63,436 nucleotides of DNA from Bacteroidales bacterium UBA1035 (GTDB lineage Bacteria > Bacteroidota > Bacteroidia > Bacteroidales > Dysgonomonadaceae). The notes beneath the pieces are model-generated. The model did no database searches. It was not told where the DNA came from and was given only the letters and a program-made list of their open reading frames with translations. Location of the stretch: assembly GCA_002316835.1 (NCBI GenBank), contig DCEG01000005.1, positions 8,884-72,319 of the forward strand. The letters are read 5' to 3'. The position numbers and the translations under genes were made by a program. Of the stretch, positions 18,557 to 26,588 are shown piece by piece (position 1 is the first letter of the stretch; every line of letters starts with the position of its first letter).

Positions 18557-20308
18557 ATGAAACATAAAAATATATTATTATTGCTCATAGTTTCAGCGTT
18601 TGTTATGCTGAGTTCCTGCGGGGAAGATTTCCTGTACAAAGCTCCGCAAGGAAGTATTGATCAGGCAGCATTGATGAATCAAACTGGTATTAACCTGTTG
18701 ACAACCGCTGCTTACGCAAATATGACTGAAAACAACTGGGGTGCCACTCCTTTTAACTGGACGTTTGGGAGTATGTATGGTGGCGATGCCAATAAAGGTT
18801 CCGATGCAAACGACCAGTCTGTATTGAACACGATGGAAACCTATAACATATTGCCTACCAATGGGTATATCGGTGAAAAATACCAATGGGTATATAAAGG
18901 GGCCAAACGTATAAATATTGCTCTCCAAACACTTGCGGCGACCGAAGGATTGCCGGAAGCTTTTACAAAATCCAGAAACGGCGAAATGCATTTTCTGCGT
19001 GCATTGTATTATTTCGAGGGAATTAAAGTTTTTGGTCCGTTTATCCCTTGGGTAGATGAAACTAATACAGAAAATAATCCTCTTATTCATAACGATATAG
19101 ATATTTATCCTAAGGTAATAGCTGATGTTGATTTTGCCATTGCTAATCTGCCGGAAAAACAGGATTTGCCGGGTAGAGCCAATTCATGGGCTGCCAAAGC
19201 GTTGAAAGCTAAAATATTGATGCAAAAAGGTGACCTTGCTGCAGCTGAACCCATTCTCAAAGATGTTATAGATAACGGAATGACGGCCAATGGTAAAAAA
19301 TATGGTTTGGAAGATGATATGAATGCTAATTTCGACAGTTTTCGCGATAACGGAAAGGAATCGATTTTTGCGGCACAATTTTCTCATGATTACAATAATG
19401 CGAATTCCGGCTGGTCTCTTAACTATCCTCACGGAGGAGCAGGTTCACCCGGTGGATGCTGCGGTTTCTATCAACCCTCCAATGAATTGGCAAACTCTTT
19501 TAAAGTAGATGCAAGCGGATTACCTTTGCTGGATAATTCGTACAGAAATGCACCCTTTGTTACAGTTAAAAATACATCAACTGCGGAAGGTGCACCTTTG
19601 TCTTTAAACAACACTATGCCGGTTGATCCGCGAATTGATTTTGCTATCGGACGTTTCGGAATTCCATATAAGGATTGGGGACTTCCAAAAAATAACTGGG
19701 TACGCGATGTTGGAAACGGTGGTTTTTATATGCCTAAAAAACATGTTTATACCAAAAAAGAACAGGATGCCGGATTAGCCAGTGGAGGAATTCACGATGG
19801 TTGGGCTCCCGGCTCGGCTATTAACCTGCAGTATCTGAGTCTCCGCGATATAATCTTAATGTATGCTGAATGTTTGGCTAACAGAAACGATTTGACCGGA
19901 GCGATGACACAAGTGAATAAAATCCGTACCCGTGCTGCTCTACCGGTTAATGTTGTAATGCTGGACGGAGCTCCCGCCGCAAATTATAAAATTTCTGTCT
20001 ATCCTACAACACATGCTGCTTTTACCAACAAGGATATGTGTATTAAAGCTATTCGTATGGAACGCAAACTGGAACTTGCACTGGAGGGATTGCGTTGGTT
20101 CGATTTGGTTCGCTGGGGTGGTGATTACATGACTAAGGAGTTAGGAGATTACATTCATTTTGAATCTCAATTCTTAGTTAAATTTGCAACGGCTTCTGTT
20201 CTGCCCGCAGCAAAAACAATGTTCCCGTTACCTGACGGTCAAGTACAAACCATGGGTGTTGACGAAAACGGTAAACCGTACCTGGAACAACCTGCTCCAT
20301 GGAAATAG
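18557..20308 (+). CDS. SusD/RagB-family surface nutrient-binding lipoprotein
   Basis: Outer-membrane ligand-binding lid for the SusC transporter, 583 residues from the ATG at 18557; the frame extends upstream to 18488 inside susC, but the signal peptide begins at MKHKNILLLL and the lipidated Cys is C21 (MLSSCGEDF). Helical TPR-like framework and the C-terminal family segment KAIRMERKLELALEGLRWFDLVRWGGDY are present. A GGCCGFYQPSNEL loop near mid-protein is unusual, with two adjacent Cys. Confidence 0.92.
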   Translation: MKHKNILLLLIVSAFVMLSSCGEDFLYKAPQGSIDQAALMNQTGINLLTTAAYANMTENNWGATPFNWTFGSMYGGDANKGSDANDQSVLNTMETYNILPTNGYIGEKYQWVYKGAKRINIALQTLAATEGLPEAFTKSRNGEMHFLRALYYFEGIKVFGPFIPWVDETNTENNPLIHNDIDIYPKVIADVDFAIANLPEKQDLPGRANSWAAKALKAKILMQKGDLAAAEPILKDVIDNGMTANGKKYGLEDDMNANFDSFRDNGKESIFAAQFSHDYNNANSGWSLNYPHGGAGSPGGCCGFYQPSNELANSFKVDASGLPLLDNSYRNAPFVTVKNTSTAEGAPLSLNNTMPVDPRIDFAIGRFGIPYKDWGLPKNNWVRDVGNGGFYMPKKHVYTKKEQDAGLASGGIHDGWAPGSAINLQYLSLRDIILMYAECLANRNDLTGAMTQVNKIRTRAALPVNVVMLDGAPAANYKISVYPTTHAAFTNKDMCIKAIRMERKLELALEGLRWFDLVRWGGDYMTKELGDYIHFESQFLVKFATASVLPAAKTMFPLPDGQVQTMGVDENGKPYLEQPAPWK

Positions 20309-20330
20309 ACGAGTAATATCATTATAAATA

Positions 20331-20366
20331 ATAAAAGGGAGGCTTACCCTCCCTTTTATATTATTT
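20331..20366 (+). terminator. Terminator after susD
   Basis: Twelve-base stem ATAAAAGGGAGG / CCTCCCTTTTAT with a five-base loop, then ATTATTTTTC. It lies only 8 bases before the start of the next gene, so that gene depends on read-through or on a promoter within the hairpin region. Confidence 0.85.
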
Positions 20367-20373
20367 TTCGGTT

Positions 20374-20868
20374 ATGATTAAAAACAAATTCTTTTTTTCT
20401 TTTTTACTGGTATTCTTACTTGTTGGATGTAAGAATAGTTCTGAATTAAAAAACTTTACTTACAAATATAGTATGGAGAGTGTTGGAAATTTTAAAGTAG
20501 AATTTGAAATAACTCCTGATTCGACATACAAAATTGTTCAAAATGATTATTTTTTCGACAAATTCGAGGGAGTAAGTCGCCCCATTAATAATGAAGGTGT
20601 TTTAACTGAATCGGAATTTGATAAATTCAGTGAATTGTTGAATAGCAGCAATATCTATGAGATGAAAGATTCTTACGGCTTTAGTGATGATGCAAACGCT
20701 GATAACTCCATTTTATACATTGTTGAGTTGGCCCAGAACGGAAAGAGTAAGTTCGTTTCGGTGAATGCTGATACACAACAAGATTTTTCAAAAGGATTTA
20801 TCGAACTTATACAATTCACCAACGAGTTTATAAATGCGAATCTGGAAAAAGATACACCTGAAGTTTGA
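20374..20868 (+). CDS. Small lipoprotein, function unknown
   Basis: Predicted lipoprotein of 164 residues with a clear lipobox (LLVGC, Cys at residue 19). The rest is polar with no family I recognise; it contains a pattern of alternating charged beta-like strands. It is bounded by a terminator on each side, giving a single-gene unit immediately after susD. Confidence 0.6.
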   Translation: MIKNKFFFSFLLVFLLVGCKNSSELKNFTYKYSMESVGNFKVEFEITPDSTYKIVQNDYFFDKFEGVSRPINNEGVLTESEFDKFSELLNSSNIYEMKDSYGFSDDANADNSILYIVELAQNGKSKFVSVNADTQQDFSKGFIELIQFTNEFINANLEKDTPEV

Positions 20869-20870
20869 AA

Positions 20871-20908
20871 AAATGCCCTGTTTCCACTTAAGAAACAGGG
20901 CGTTTTTT
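20871..20908. terminator. Bidirectional terminator between convergent genes
   Basis: Ten-base stem GCCCTGTTTC / GAAACAGGGC (20875-20901) with a seven-base loop, flanked by A-run on the left and GTTTTTT on the right, so it can act on both strands. Confidence 0.9.
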
Positions 20909-21698
20909 ATTGATCACGTTTAGATACCGATCGTTTCCCGAAGGAATACATAAGGGTAACGTTCCAAAGAAAGCTTTCACTACCGGCAATATCCGATTTA
21001 ATTTCCTTGTTGGCAACAGCAGACAAAGAAAAGGGGAAATCTTTTTTTGCTAAACTGACACTGGCATAAGCATAGAACCCCTTTTGAGTGCCGACTGTCA
21101 GGTAGTAAAACTGTGGGAAAACTCCTAAATAAAATTCATCCGATAATCTTATATTCGTGATATTTGTTTGCAGAGAAATAAAATGCGAATGTTTAATTGC
21201 GTTTTTCTCCATATTATACGCATATAAATAATAGGGTCCAACACTAAGATTAGGCGTTATATAATACAGCGGAGCAATTTCTCCGGCCAAAAATCGCCAT
21301 ACGGTTATGGTTTCCTGCTCTATTCCGTTTATGGTGGCCGTTCTGGCTCTAAAAGAATACGCAGGGTGCGCACCAACCCTGAATTTGAATTTTTCGTTAT
21401 CGGCAAATCTGTACCTGAACCAAAAAATAAACGACCACGGTCTTGCATCGGGGATGTTGAATTTTAATTGTGGATCAAAACTGAAATGTCCCCTGCTTAA
21501 CGATAAATCGGTAATAAATGCCGGTTTACCCAACGACAGGTAAGGAACTGTAGAGATGCCGTTGTTTGTTATTGATAAAGCCCCGTTAATAAATGTGTCA
21601 GGTTTTGGAATTACGGAATTCATCAATACGCTGTCTTTCTCCTGTGAGAAAGAAAAATGAACCAACAACGCGAATGTGAAAATGAATATTGTTCTCAT
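20907..21698 (-). CDS. Exported outer-membrane-like protein, function unknown
   Basis: 263 residues with a signal peptide (1-18, ending FSFSQ). The body is rich in aromatic, alternating strands (for example FIFWFRYRFADNEKFKFRVGA), suggesting a beta-barrel, and ends in a charged tail. It lies 13 bases after the AraC-type gene on the same strand, so the two probably form an operon. Confidence 0.55.
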   Translation of the reverse strand: MRTIFIFTFALLVHFSFSQEKDSVLMNSVIPKPDTFINGALSITNNGISTVPYLSLGKPAFITDLSLSRGHFSFDPQLKFNIPDARPWSFIFWFRYRFADNEKFKFRVGAHPAYSFRARTATINGIEQETITVWRFLAGEIAPLYYITPNLSVGPYYLYAYNMEKNAIKHSHFISLQTNITNIRLSDEFYLGVFPQFYYLTVGTQKGFYAYASVSLAKKDFPFSLSAVANKEIKSDIAGSESFLWNVTLMYSFGKRSVSKRDQ

Positions 21699-21711
21699 TA
21701 ATTAAATGAAA

Positions 21712-22623
21712 TCAATTGAGTTGTCTGTAATCCATTGGCGAATAGCCGGTTTTTTGTTTGAATAAACGGGTGAAATGCTGCGGGTATTTGAATCCAAGTT
21801 CGTAAGCCACCTCGCTCACGGTCTTGTCTGTATCGTGAATTTTTTCCTTGGCAACTTCCATTAGTTTTTGCTGGATGTAATCCTGAGCCAATTGCCCGGT
21901 TTCTTTTTTAATCAGATCGCCAAAATAATTGGAGGAAAGATTAAGTTTATTGGCACAATATTTAACGGACGGTAAACCTATGTTTTGTGGTTTATCTGAA
22001 TTGAAATAAGAATTCAGAAGATTCTCAAATTTTGTAAGTACTCCCTTATTTGAATCGCTTCGTGTAATAAACTGACGATCGTAAAAACGTACGCAGTAGT
22101 TAAGTAGCAGTTCAATATTGGAAACAATCAGCATTTTGCTGTGCTTATCAATCGCGTGTTGCAATTCAATCCGTATTTTCTTAAAACAATCAATTACGGT
22201 TTGTTTTTCCTGTTCCGAAAGATGTAGAGCTTCGTTGGTTTCATAAGAAAAGAAAGAATAATCTTTCATATTTCTTCCCAACGGAGTTCCGAGTAGCAAA
22301 TCGGGGTGGAACAACAAAACCCATCCTTTCATCTCTCTCGGTTGCCCGTCGCTCGAAATCCCAACAATTTGTCCCGGAGCCATGAATACGAGTGTTCCTT
22401 CCTGATAATCGTACGTGTTTTTCCCATATTTCAGATCGCCACATTTAACCTCTTTCAGGAAAATAGAATAATATCCATACCTGAATTTTTTGTCGAATGG
22501 TTCGTGTTCGGGAATCAAAGGATTTTCAGAGTGATCGATGACACTGACTAAAGGATGCAGCGTTTCGCGATGAATGGCCTTCTCATATTCATAGGTGTGA
22601 TCGATGTTAATTATTTCGTCCAT
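21712..22623 (-). CDS. AraC-family transcriptional regulator (AraC-1)
   Basis: 303 residues: an N-terminal cupin-like sensor region with YQEGTLVFMAPGQIVGI, and a C-terminal double helix-turn-helix (about 205-303) containing ANKLNLSSNYFGDLIKKETG and VSEVAYELGFKYPQHFTRLF. It is divergent from the monooxygenase operon, with a conserved 36-base element (box A) in the shared upstream region, and is a candidate activator for box A promoters. The inducer is unknown. Confidence 0.88.
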   Translation of the reverse strand: MDEIINIDHTYEYEKAIHRETLHPLVSVIDHSENPLIPEHEPFDKKFRYGYYSIFLKEVKCGDLKYGKNTYDYQEGTLVFMAPGQIVGISSDGQPREMKGWVLLFHPDLLLGTPLGRNMKDYSFFSYETNEALHLSEQEKQTVIDCFKKIRIELQHAIDKHSKMLIVSNIELLLNYCVRFYDRQFITRSDSNKGVLTKFENLLNSYFNSDKPQNIGLPSVKYCANKLNLSSNYFGDLIKKETGQLAQDYIQQKLMEVAKEKIHDTDKTVSEVAYELGFKYPQHFTRLFKQKTGYSPMDYRQLN

Positions 22624-22639
22624 AACTGATTTTTTATTG

Positions 22640-22647
22640 CAAAAATA
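22640..22647 (-). promoter_or_regulatory. -7-like element for AraC-1
   Basis: CAAAAATA on the plus strand reads TATTTTTG on the minus strand, 17 bases before the AraC-1 ATG. No -33 box is evident. Confidence 0.4.
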
Positions 22648-22681
22648 AACGAAATATTCATATGATTTTCAGCGAGAAACG

Positions 22682-22752
22682 CAAATCAGTAAAAATGGTA
22701 TGAATAACCGTAATTTGTATACAAAATAACTACATTTGTTATAGTATTTTTG
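22682..22752 (+). promoter_or_regulatory. Box A promoter upstream of the monooxygenase operon
   Basis: A 21-base element (22682-22702, containing AATCAGTAAAA and TGGTATG) and GTAATTTG (22710-22717) recur, at identical spacing, before the NTF2-like gene at 29049. The end of the 21-base element is exactly 43 bases before the -7 box TATTTTTG (22745-22752). There is no TTTG at the -33 position, as expected for an activator-dependent promoter. Confidence 0.65.
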
Positions 22753-22776
22753 TGGAATCAAATAAAAATCAACGAT

Positions 22777-23193
22777 ATGAGCAACATAAAATACATTCTG
22801 CTATTTTTAATATTATCATTAATCCCAAATAATATGAATGCACAAACTACCGCAGAAGAGAAAAAAGATATGTTGATACGCATTTCCGAAATTGAAATCT
22901 ATCCGGAATATCTCAACGAATACATCGCCATTTTGAAAGAAGAAGCCGAAATTTCCGTAAACATTGAGCCGGGTGTCATTGCCATTTATCCCATGCAAAT
23001 AAAAGATAATCCCACGCAAATCCGTATCGTGGAGATTTATGCCAATCAGGCAGCCTACCAATCACATCTGAAAACGCCTCATTTTCAGTACTACAAAACC
23101 GAAACCCTGAAAATGGTGAAATCATTGAATTTGGTGGATATGACTAGTCTGGACGAAGAAACGATGAGCAAAATTTTTAAGAAACTGAAATAA
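22777..23193 (+). CDS. Exported antibiotic-biosynthesis-monooxygenase (ABM) domain protein
   Basis: 138 residues from the ATG at 22777; the longer frame from a TTG at 22750 begins inside the -7 box and is rejected. A signal peptide (MSNIKYILLFLILSLIPNNMNAQ) is followed by an ABM ferredoxin-like fold: ISEIEIYPEYLNEYIAIL, EPGVIAIYPMQ, IVEIYANQAAYQSHLKTPHF. The family contains quinol monooxygenases and heme-degrading enzymes; export to the periplasm is unusual for it. First gene of an operon with the acetyltransferase and flavodoxin. Confidence 0.8.
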   Translation: MSNIKYILLFLILSLIPNNMNAQTTAEEKKDMLIRISEIEIYPEYLNEYIAILKEEAEISVNIEPGVIAIYPMQIKDNPTQIRIVEIYANQAAYQSHLKTPHFQYYKTETLKMVKSLNLVDMTSLDEETMSKIFKKLK

Positions 23194-23194
23194 C

Positions 23195-23767
23195 GTGAAT
23201 AGTTTAAACAAGACCATTTTCGACAGGCTGAGATCGGGAGAGCATGTTCCGTTCACCGATCCTGAATATTCGCAACTTCATGATGCCTGCGTAGAAACCA
23301 AAAAACTGGTGATTGCACTAAACAATGAAGCGGATCCGGCGCAACAGCGAAGTTTGCTTAGTAAAATAACCAGTAGAACAGTAGACGAAAGTACTGCTGT
23401 TTTCACTCCGTTCTCCATCAATTACGGTAAAAATCTGTGGTTAGGTAAAAATGTTTTCATCAATGCAAACTGCTCGTTTCTGGATTTGGGTGGAATTACC
23501 ATTGATGATGATGTGATGATCGCTCCGGCTGTAGTGATTTCTTCCGAGGGCCATCCAATCAACGGAAAAGAGCGTCGACAATTGATTCCTGCTCATGTAC
23601 ATATCAGAAAAAACGTTTGGATTGGTGCTCATGCCACCATTCTGCCCGGTGTAACCATCGGTGAAAATTCGGTTGTCGCCGCAGGCGCCGTGGTTACTGC
23701 GGATGTACCCGATAACGTCGTCGTGGGCGGTGTACCGGCAAAAATTATTAAACGTATTAACGAATGA
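23195..23767 (+). CDS. Maltose/galactoside-type O-acetyltransferase (hexapeptide family)
   Basis: Cytoplasmic left-handed beta-helix acetyltransferase, 190 residues, using acetyl-CoA. Starts at GTG one base after the ABM stop. The N-terminal maltose-acetyltransferase segment is short (KTIFDRLRSGEHVPFTDPEY), followed by hexapeptide repeats, the catalytic His region SSEGHPINGKER and the C-terminal IGENSVVAAGAVVTADVP with VVGGVPAKIIK. The acceptor sugar is unknown. Confidence 0.88.
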   Translation: MNSLNKTIFDRLRSGEHVPFTDPEYSQLHDACVETKKLVIALNNEADPAQQRSLLSKITSRTVDESTAVFTPFSINYGKNLWLGKNVFINANCSFLDLGGITIDDDVMIAPAVVISSEGHPINGKERRQLIPAHVHIRKNVWIGAHATILPGVTIGENSVVAAGAVVTADVPDNVVVGGVPAKIIKRINE

Positions 23768-23794
23768 CGCTTTAAACAAGATAAAAATTCAATT

Positions 23795-24409
23795 ATGAAC
23801 GTCATTTTTTCTATATTATTCACCATTGTGTTTTTTTCTGCGAACACGTGTGTTGCGCAACAGGCAAACGTCAAACAGCAAATCGATGATGGCAAAACGC
23901 TTGTTGTCTATCTGTCGCGGACGAATAATACCAAAGCCGTTGCCAAAATCATACACGCAAAAGTTGGCGATGATTTGGTTGCTTTGGAGTTACAAAATCC
24001 TTATCCCGAAAATTATCGCGCTACGGTTGAGCAAGTCGCCAAAGAGAATGAAACCGGTTTCTTGCCGCCTTTGCGTACAAAAATTGAAAATTTCAGCCGA
24101 TACGACACCATTTTTATCGGGTTTCCAACATGGGGAATGCAGTTGCCGCCACCTGTGAAATCGTTTTTGAGCCGGTATGATTTTAATGGAAAAACCATCG
24201 TCCCTTTTAACACACATGCGGGATATGGTCCCGGCAGCAGTTTCACAGATATTAAACGATATGCGCCGGACGCTGAAGTTTTGGAAGGACTTTCCGTGAA
24301 AGGCGGAATTGAAAGAGACGGCATATTGTTTGTGATGGAAGGTGAAAAAAGACGGGAAACAGAAAATCTTATAGAAAATTGGTTAAGTAAAATAGGCATT
24401 AACAAGTAA
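23795..24409 (+). CDS. Exported flavodoxin-like protein 1
   Basis: 204 residues: signal peptide (about 1-21, VFFSANTCVAQ) then a flavodoxin fold. The FMN phosphate loop is YLSRTNNTKAVAKII, the second flavin loop is GFPTWGMQLPPPVKSFL and the third is NTHAGYGPGSSF. Flavodoxins are normally cytoplasmic, so an exported copy suggests extracytoplasmic electron transfer or quinone/nitro-compound reduction. Third gene of the box A operon. Confidence 0.83.
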   Translation: MNVIFSILFTIVFFSANTCVAQQANVKQQIDDGKTLVVYLSRTNNTKAVAKIIHAKVGDDLVALELQNPYPENYRATVEQVAKENETGFLPPLRTKIENFSRYDTIFIGFPTWGMQLPPPVKSFLSRYDFNGKTIVPFNTHAGYGPGSSFTDIKRYAPDAEVLEGLSVKGGIERDGILFVMEGEKRRETENLIENWLSKIGINK

Positions 24410-24432
24410 GCTTATCCATCTTTTTCATCATG

Positions 24433-24497
24433 GTTTGATTTTCGCAATTTTTTGTTTGAAATGCGTATATTTATTTGTTACTCACTCCCTACTTTTG
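24433..24497 (+). promoter_or_regulatory. Box B promoter upstream of AraC-2
   Basis: GTTTGATTTTCGCAA (24433-24447) lies exactly 43 bases before the -7 box TACTTTTG (24490-24497). A second conserved block GTTTGAAATGCGTA is at 24454-24467. Both blocks recur in register at 25418-25482. No -33 TTTG at proper spacing. Confidence 0.65.
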
Positions 24498-24523
24498 TAT
24501 CGTAAACAATTATATGCTGAAAA

Positions 24524-25423
24524 ATGGGTAAAACAGAAAAATTAGAAGAATTCTACAACCAAAAATTCGGATGGTTACCCGATAACATCCGAAAGGATTT
24601 CGGGCACTTCAACATTTTTGTACTTGAAGATCACAGAGATGGCAAAGCTCGTCCGGTGCCTTATCGCAAGCGCGACTATTTTAAAATCACCTTCCTGCAA
24701 GGAAATGCCGAAATACATTATGCCGATAAATCGGTGAAAGTGGCTAAACAGGCGATCACCTTTTCAAATCCACAAATACCGTATAGTTGGGAAGGCCTGG
24801 AAAACGTCTTGGGCGGTTATTACTGCATTTTCAATCAGGAGTTTTTCGGTCAGTTCGGTAATTTGAACGATTATTCGCTTTTCAAGCCGGGTGGCACTCA
24901 CGTCTTTGAACTTTCGGATGCACAGGCCGGACAGGTTATTGGTGTTTTTAAAAAGATGCAGGAAGAATTCAATTCCAACTATGTGCACAAGTATGATGTA
25001 TTGCGCAATCTCACTTTTGAGTTATTGCATTTTGCGATGAAAATGCAACCTTCGGTTGAGTTGGAAAAACAACCCATAAATGCGTCGCAGCGCATCTCCA
25101 CTTTGTTCGCAGAATTACTTGAGCGTCAGTTCCCGATTGAAGATACGAGCCAATACGTGCAACTGCGCACTGCTTCCGATTTTGCAAAGCAACTCTACAT
25201 TCACGTGAATTACCTGAACCGTGCCGTGAAAGAAGTTACAGGAAAAACTACCAGCGATATAATCAGTGAACGCATTTTACAAGAAGCAAAAATTATGTTG
25301 CGACAAAGCGATTTATCTGTTTCGGAAATCGCTTACGCGTTGGGATTTTCCGAAGCTCCTCGTTTCAACAACTTTTTCAAGAAACTGACAGGCGAAACGC
25401 CATCAGCGTTCAGAAAAGTTTGA
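24524..25423 (+). CDS. AraC-family transcriptional regulator (AraC-2)
   Basis: 299 residues; N-terminal cupin-type ligand domain (FKITFLQGNAEIHYADKS) and C-terminal AraC helix-turn-helix pair including ASDFAKQLYIHVNYLNRAVK and VSEIAYALGFSEAPRFNNFF. Box B precedes it and recurs right at its 3' end, ahead of the next operon, so it probably activates itself and the downstream NTF2-flavodoxin-DUF5916 genes. Last codons overlap the second box B. Confidence 0.9.
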   Translation: MGKTEKLEEFYNQKFGWLPDNIRKDFGHFNIFVLEDHRDGKARPVPYRKRDYFKITFLQGNAEIHYADKSVKVAKQAITFSNPQIPYSWEGLENVLGGYYCIFNQEFFGQFGNLNDYSLFKPGGTHVFELSDAQAGQVIGVFKKMQEEFNSNYVHKYDVLRNLTFELLHFAMKMQPSVELEKQPINASQRISTLFAELLERQFPIEDTSQYVQLRTASDFAKQLYIHVNYLNRAVKEVTGKTTSDIISERILQEAKIMLRQSDLSVSEIAYALGFSEAPRFNNFFKKLTGETPSAFRKV

Positions 25424-25482
25424 TTTTCGCAAACATTGGTTTTAATTGAGTAATTTCTCCTGATAAATTATGACGAATTTTG
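25418..25482 (+). promoter_or_regulatory. Box B promoter upstream of the NTF2(broken)-flavodoxin-DUF5916 genes
   Basis: GTTTGATTTTCGCAA (25418-25432) overlaps the AraC-2 stop codon. The second block GTTTTAATTGAGTA is at 25439-25452. The -7 box is GAATTTTG (25475-25482), one base off consensus, followed by TATC as in the first box B promoter. Confidence 0.6.
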
Positions 25483-25511
25483 TATCAATAAAAAATTCTG
25501 ATTAGAAAACA

Positions 25512-25934
25512 ATGAAAACAACGTTACTCATCTTGTTTATTCTTACAGGTATCGAAGGATGTGCATGACAAAATCAATCGAAAATGAATACTACAACTTC
25601 AAGCGAAGATTCAGCACAAGTTATCGCCGTAACACGCAAGCTGACGGATTTAATGATTGAAAGAAATATCGCTGAAATGGACAAAATCGTGGATCAGAAT
25701 TTTACCCTCACTCACATCACAGGGTACAAGCAACCGAAAGCCGAATGGTTTGCCGAAATAGAGAGCGAAAGCATGAAATATTATGGTTACGAAGAAGTGG
25801 GCACTTCTGTAAAGATCAACGGTAACCGGGCAGAGTTCATCGGCAGAAACCGGCTCGATGCCCGTATCTGGGGTTCGCGAAACAATTGGCGGCTGCAACA
25901 AAAAATGCAGTTGGGTAAACGCGACGATAAATGA
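25512..25934 (+). pseudogene. NTF2/SnoaL-like lipoprotein gene interrupted by an in-frame TGA
   Basis: From ATG 25512 the frame encodes a lipoprotein signal (MKTTLLILFILTGIEGCA) and then meets TGA at 25566-25568. The same frame stays open to 25934 and encodes an NTF2/DUF4440-like fold (VTRKLTDLMIERNIAEMD, then DARIWGSRNNWRLQQKMQ). A cytoplasmic product of 116 residues could start at ATG 25584 without the signal. Most simply a nonsense mutation in an exported NTF2-like protein related in position to the one at 29049; a sequencing error is possible. Confidence 0.7.
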
Positions 25935-25996
25935 ATAATTTTAAATTCAGTGGCGTCAACATTCTGACGACCGCAGCATAAAATTAATCAAAAAAT

Positions 25997-26560
25997 ATGA
26001 AAACATTTTTATTCGCTCTCATCACATTCATGACAATCCATGTAGGGTTAGCAGCACAGACCAGCCATGTGCAGGGCAAAAAGATTCTTATTGCCTACTA
26101 TTCCCTAAGAAATGGAAATACCCGCATTGTAGCAGAAGAAATTCAAAAAAACGTGGGTGGAGACATTTTTCGCATAGAAACAGTCAATAATTATCCCGCC
26201 GAGTACCGCGATGTTACCGACCAGGCAAAACGTGAACAGGAATCGGAATTTCGTCCGAAATTGAAAAAGAACGTATCCGGCTTCAACCAGTACGACGTTA
26301 TTTTCATCGGCTCTCCCATTTGGTGGGGAACCGTTGCTCCGACTGTGAAGACATTTCTGGAAAGCAATGATTTCAAAGGAAAAACCATCGTTCCGTTTGT
26401 GACTCACGGAGGTAGTCAATTGGGAAGCAGCGTTTCGGACATTCGCAAACTCTGTCCCGACTCTAAAGTACTTGATGGGCTTGCAGTGCTTGGTAGCAAT
26501 GCAAATAATTCTTCAAACGATGTAATAAAATGGCTCAACACTATCGGAATAACGAAATAA
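25997..26560 (+). CDS. Exported flavodoxin-like protein 2
   Basis: 187 residues with a signal peptide (1-20, FMTIHVGLAAQ). FMN phosphate loop YYSLRNGNTRIVAEEI, aromatic loop SPIWWGTVAPTVKTFL, third loop THGGSQLGSSVSDI. Related to the flavodoxin at 23795, with better-kept flavin loops. It lies 62 bases after the broken NTF2 gene and 28 before a DUF5916 gene in one transcription unit. Confidence 0.85.
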   Translation: MKTFLFALITFMTIHVGLAAQTSHVQGKKILIAYYSLRNGNTRIVAEEIQKNVGGDIFRIETVNNYPAEYRDVTDQAKREQESEFRPKLKKNVSGFNQYDVIFIGSPIWWGTVAPTVKTFLESNDFKGKTIVPFVTHGGSQLGSSVSDIRKLCPDSKVLDGLAVLGSNANNSSNDVIKWLNTIGITK

Positions 26561-26588
26561 AAAACAGTAAATAAATAAGATGTAAAAG

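Noticed and set aside
25566..25568. TGA as a selenocysteine codon
   Set aside because: It falls directly after the lipobox cysteine in a signal peptide, with no selenoprotein family match and no obvious following stem-loop; nonsense mutation is simpler.
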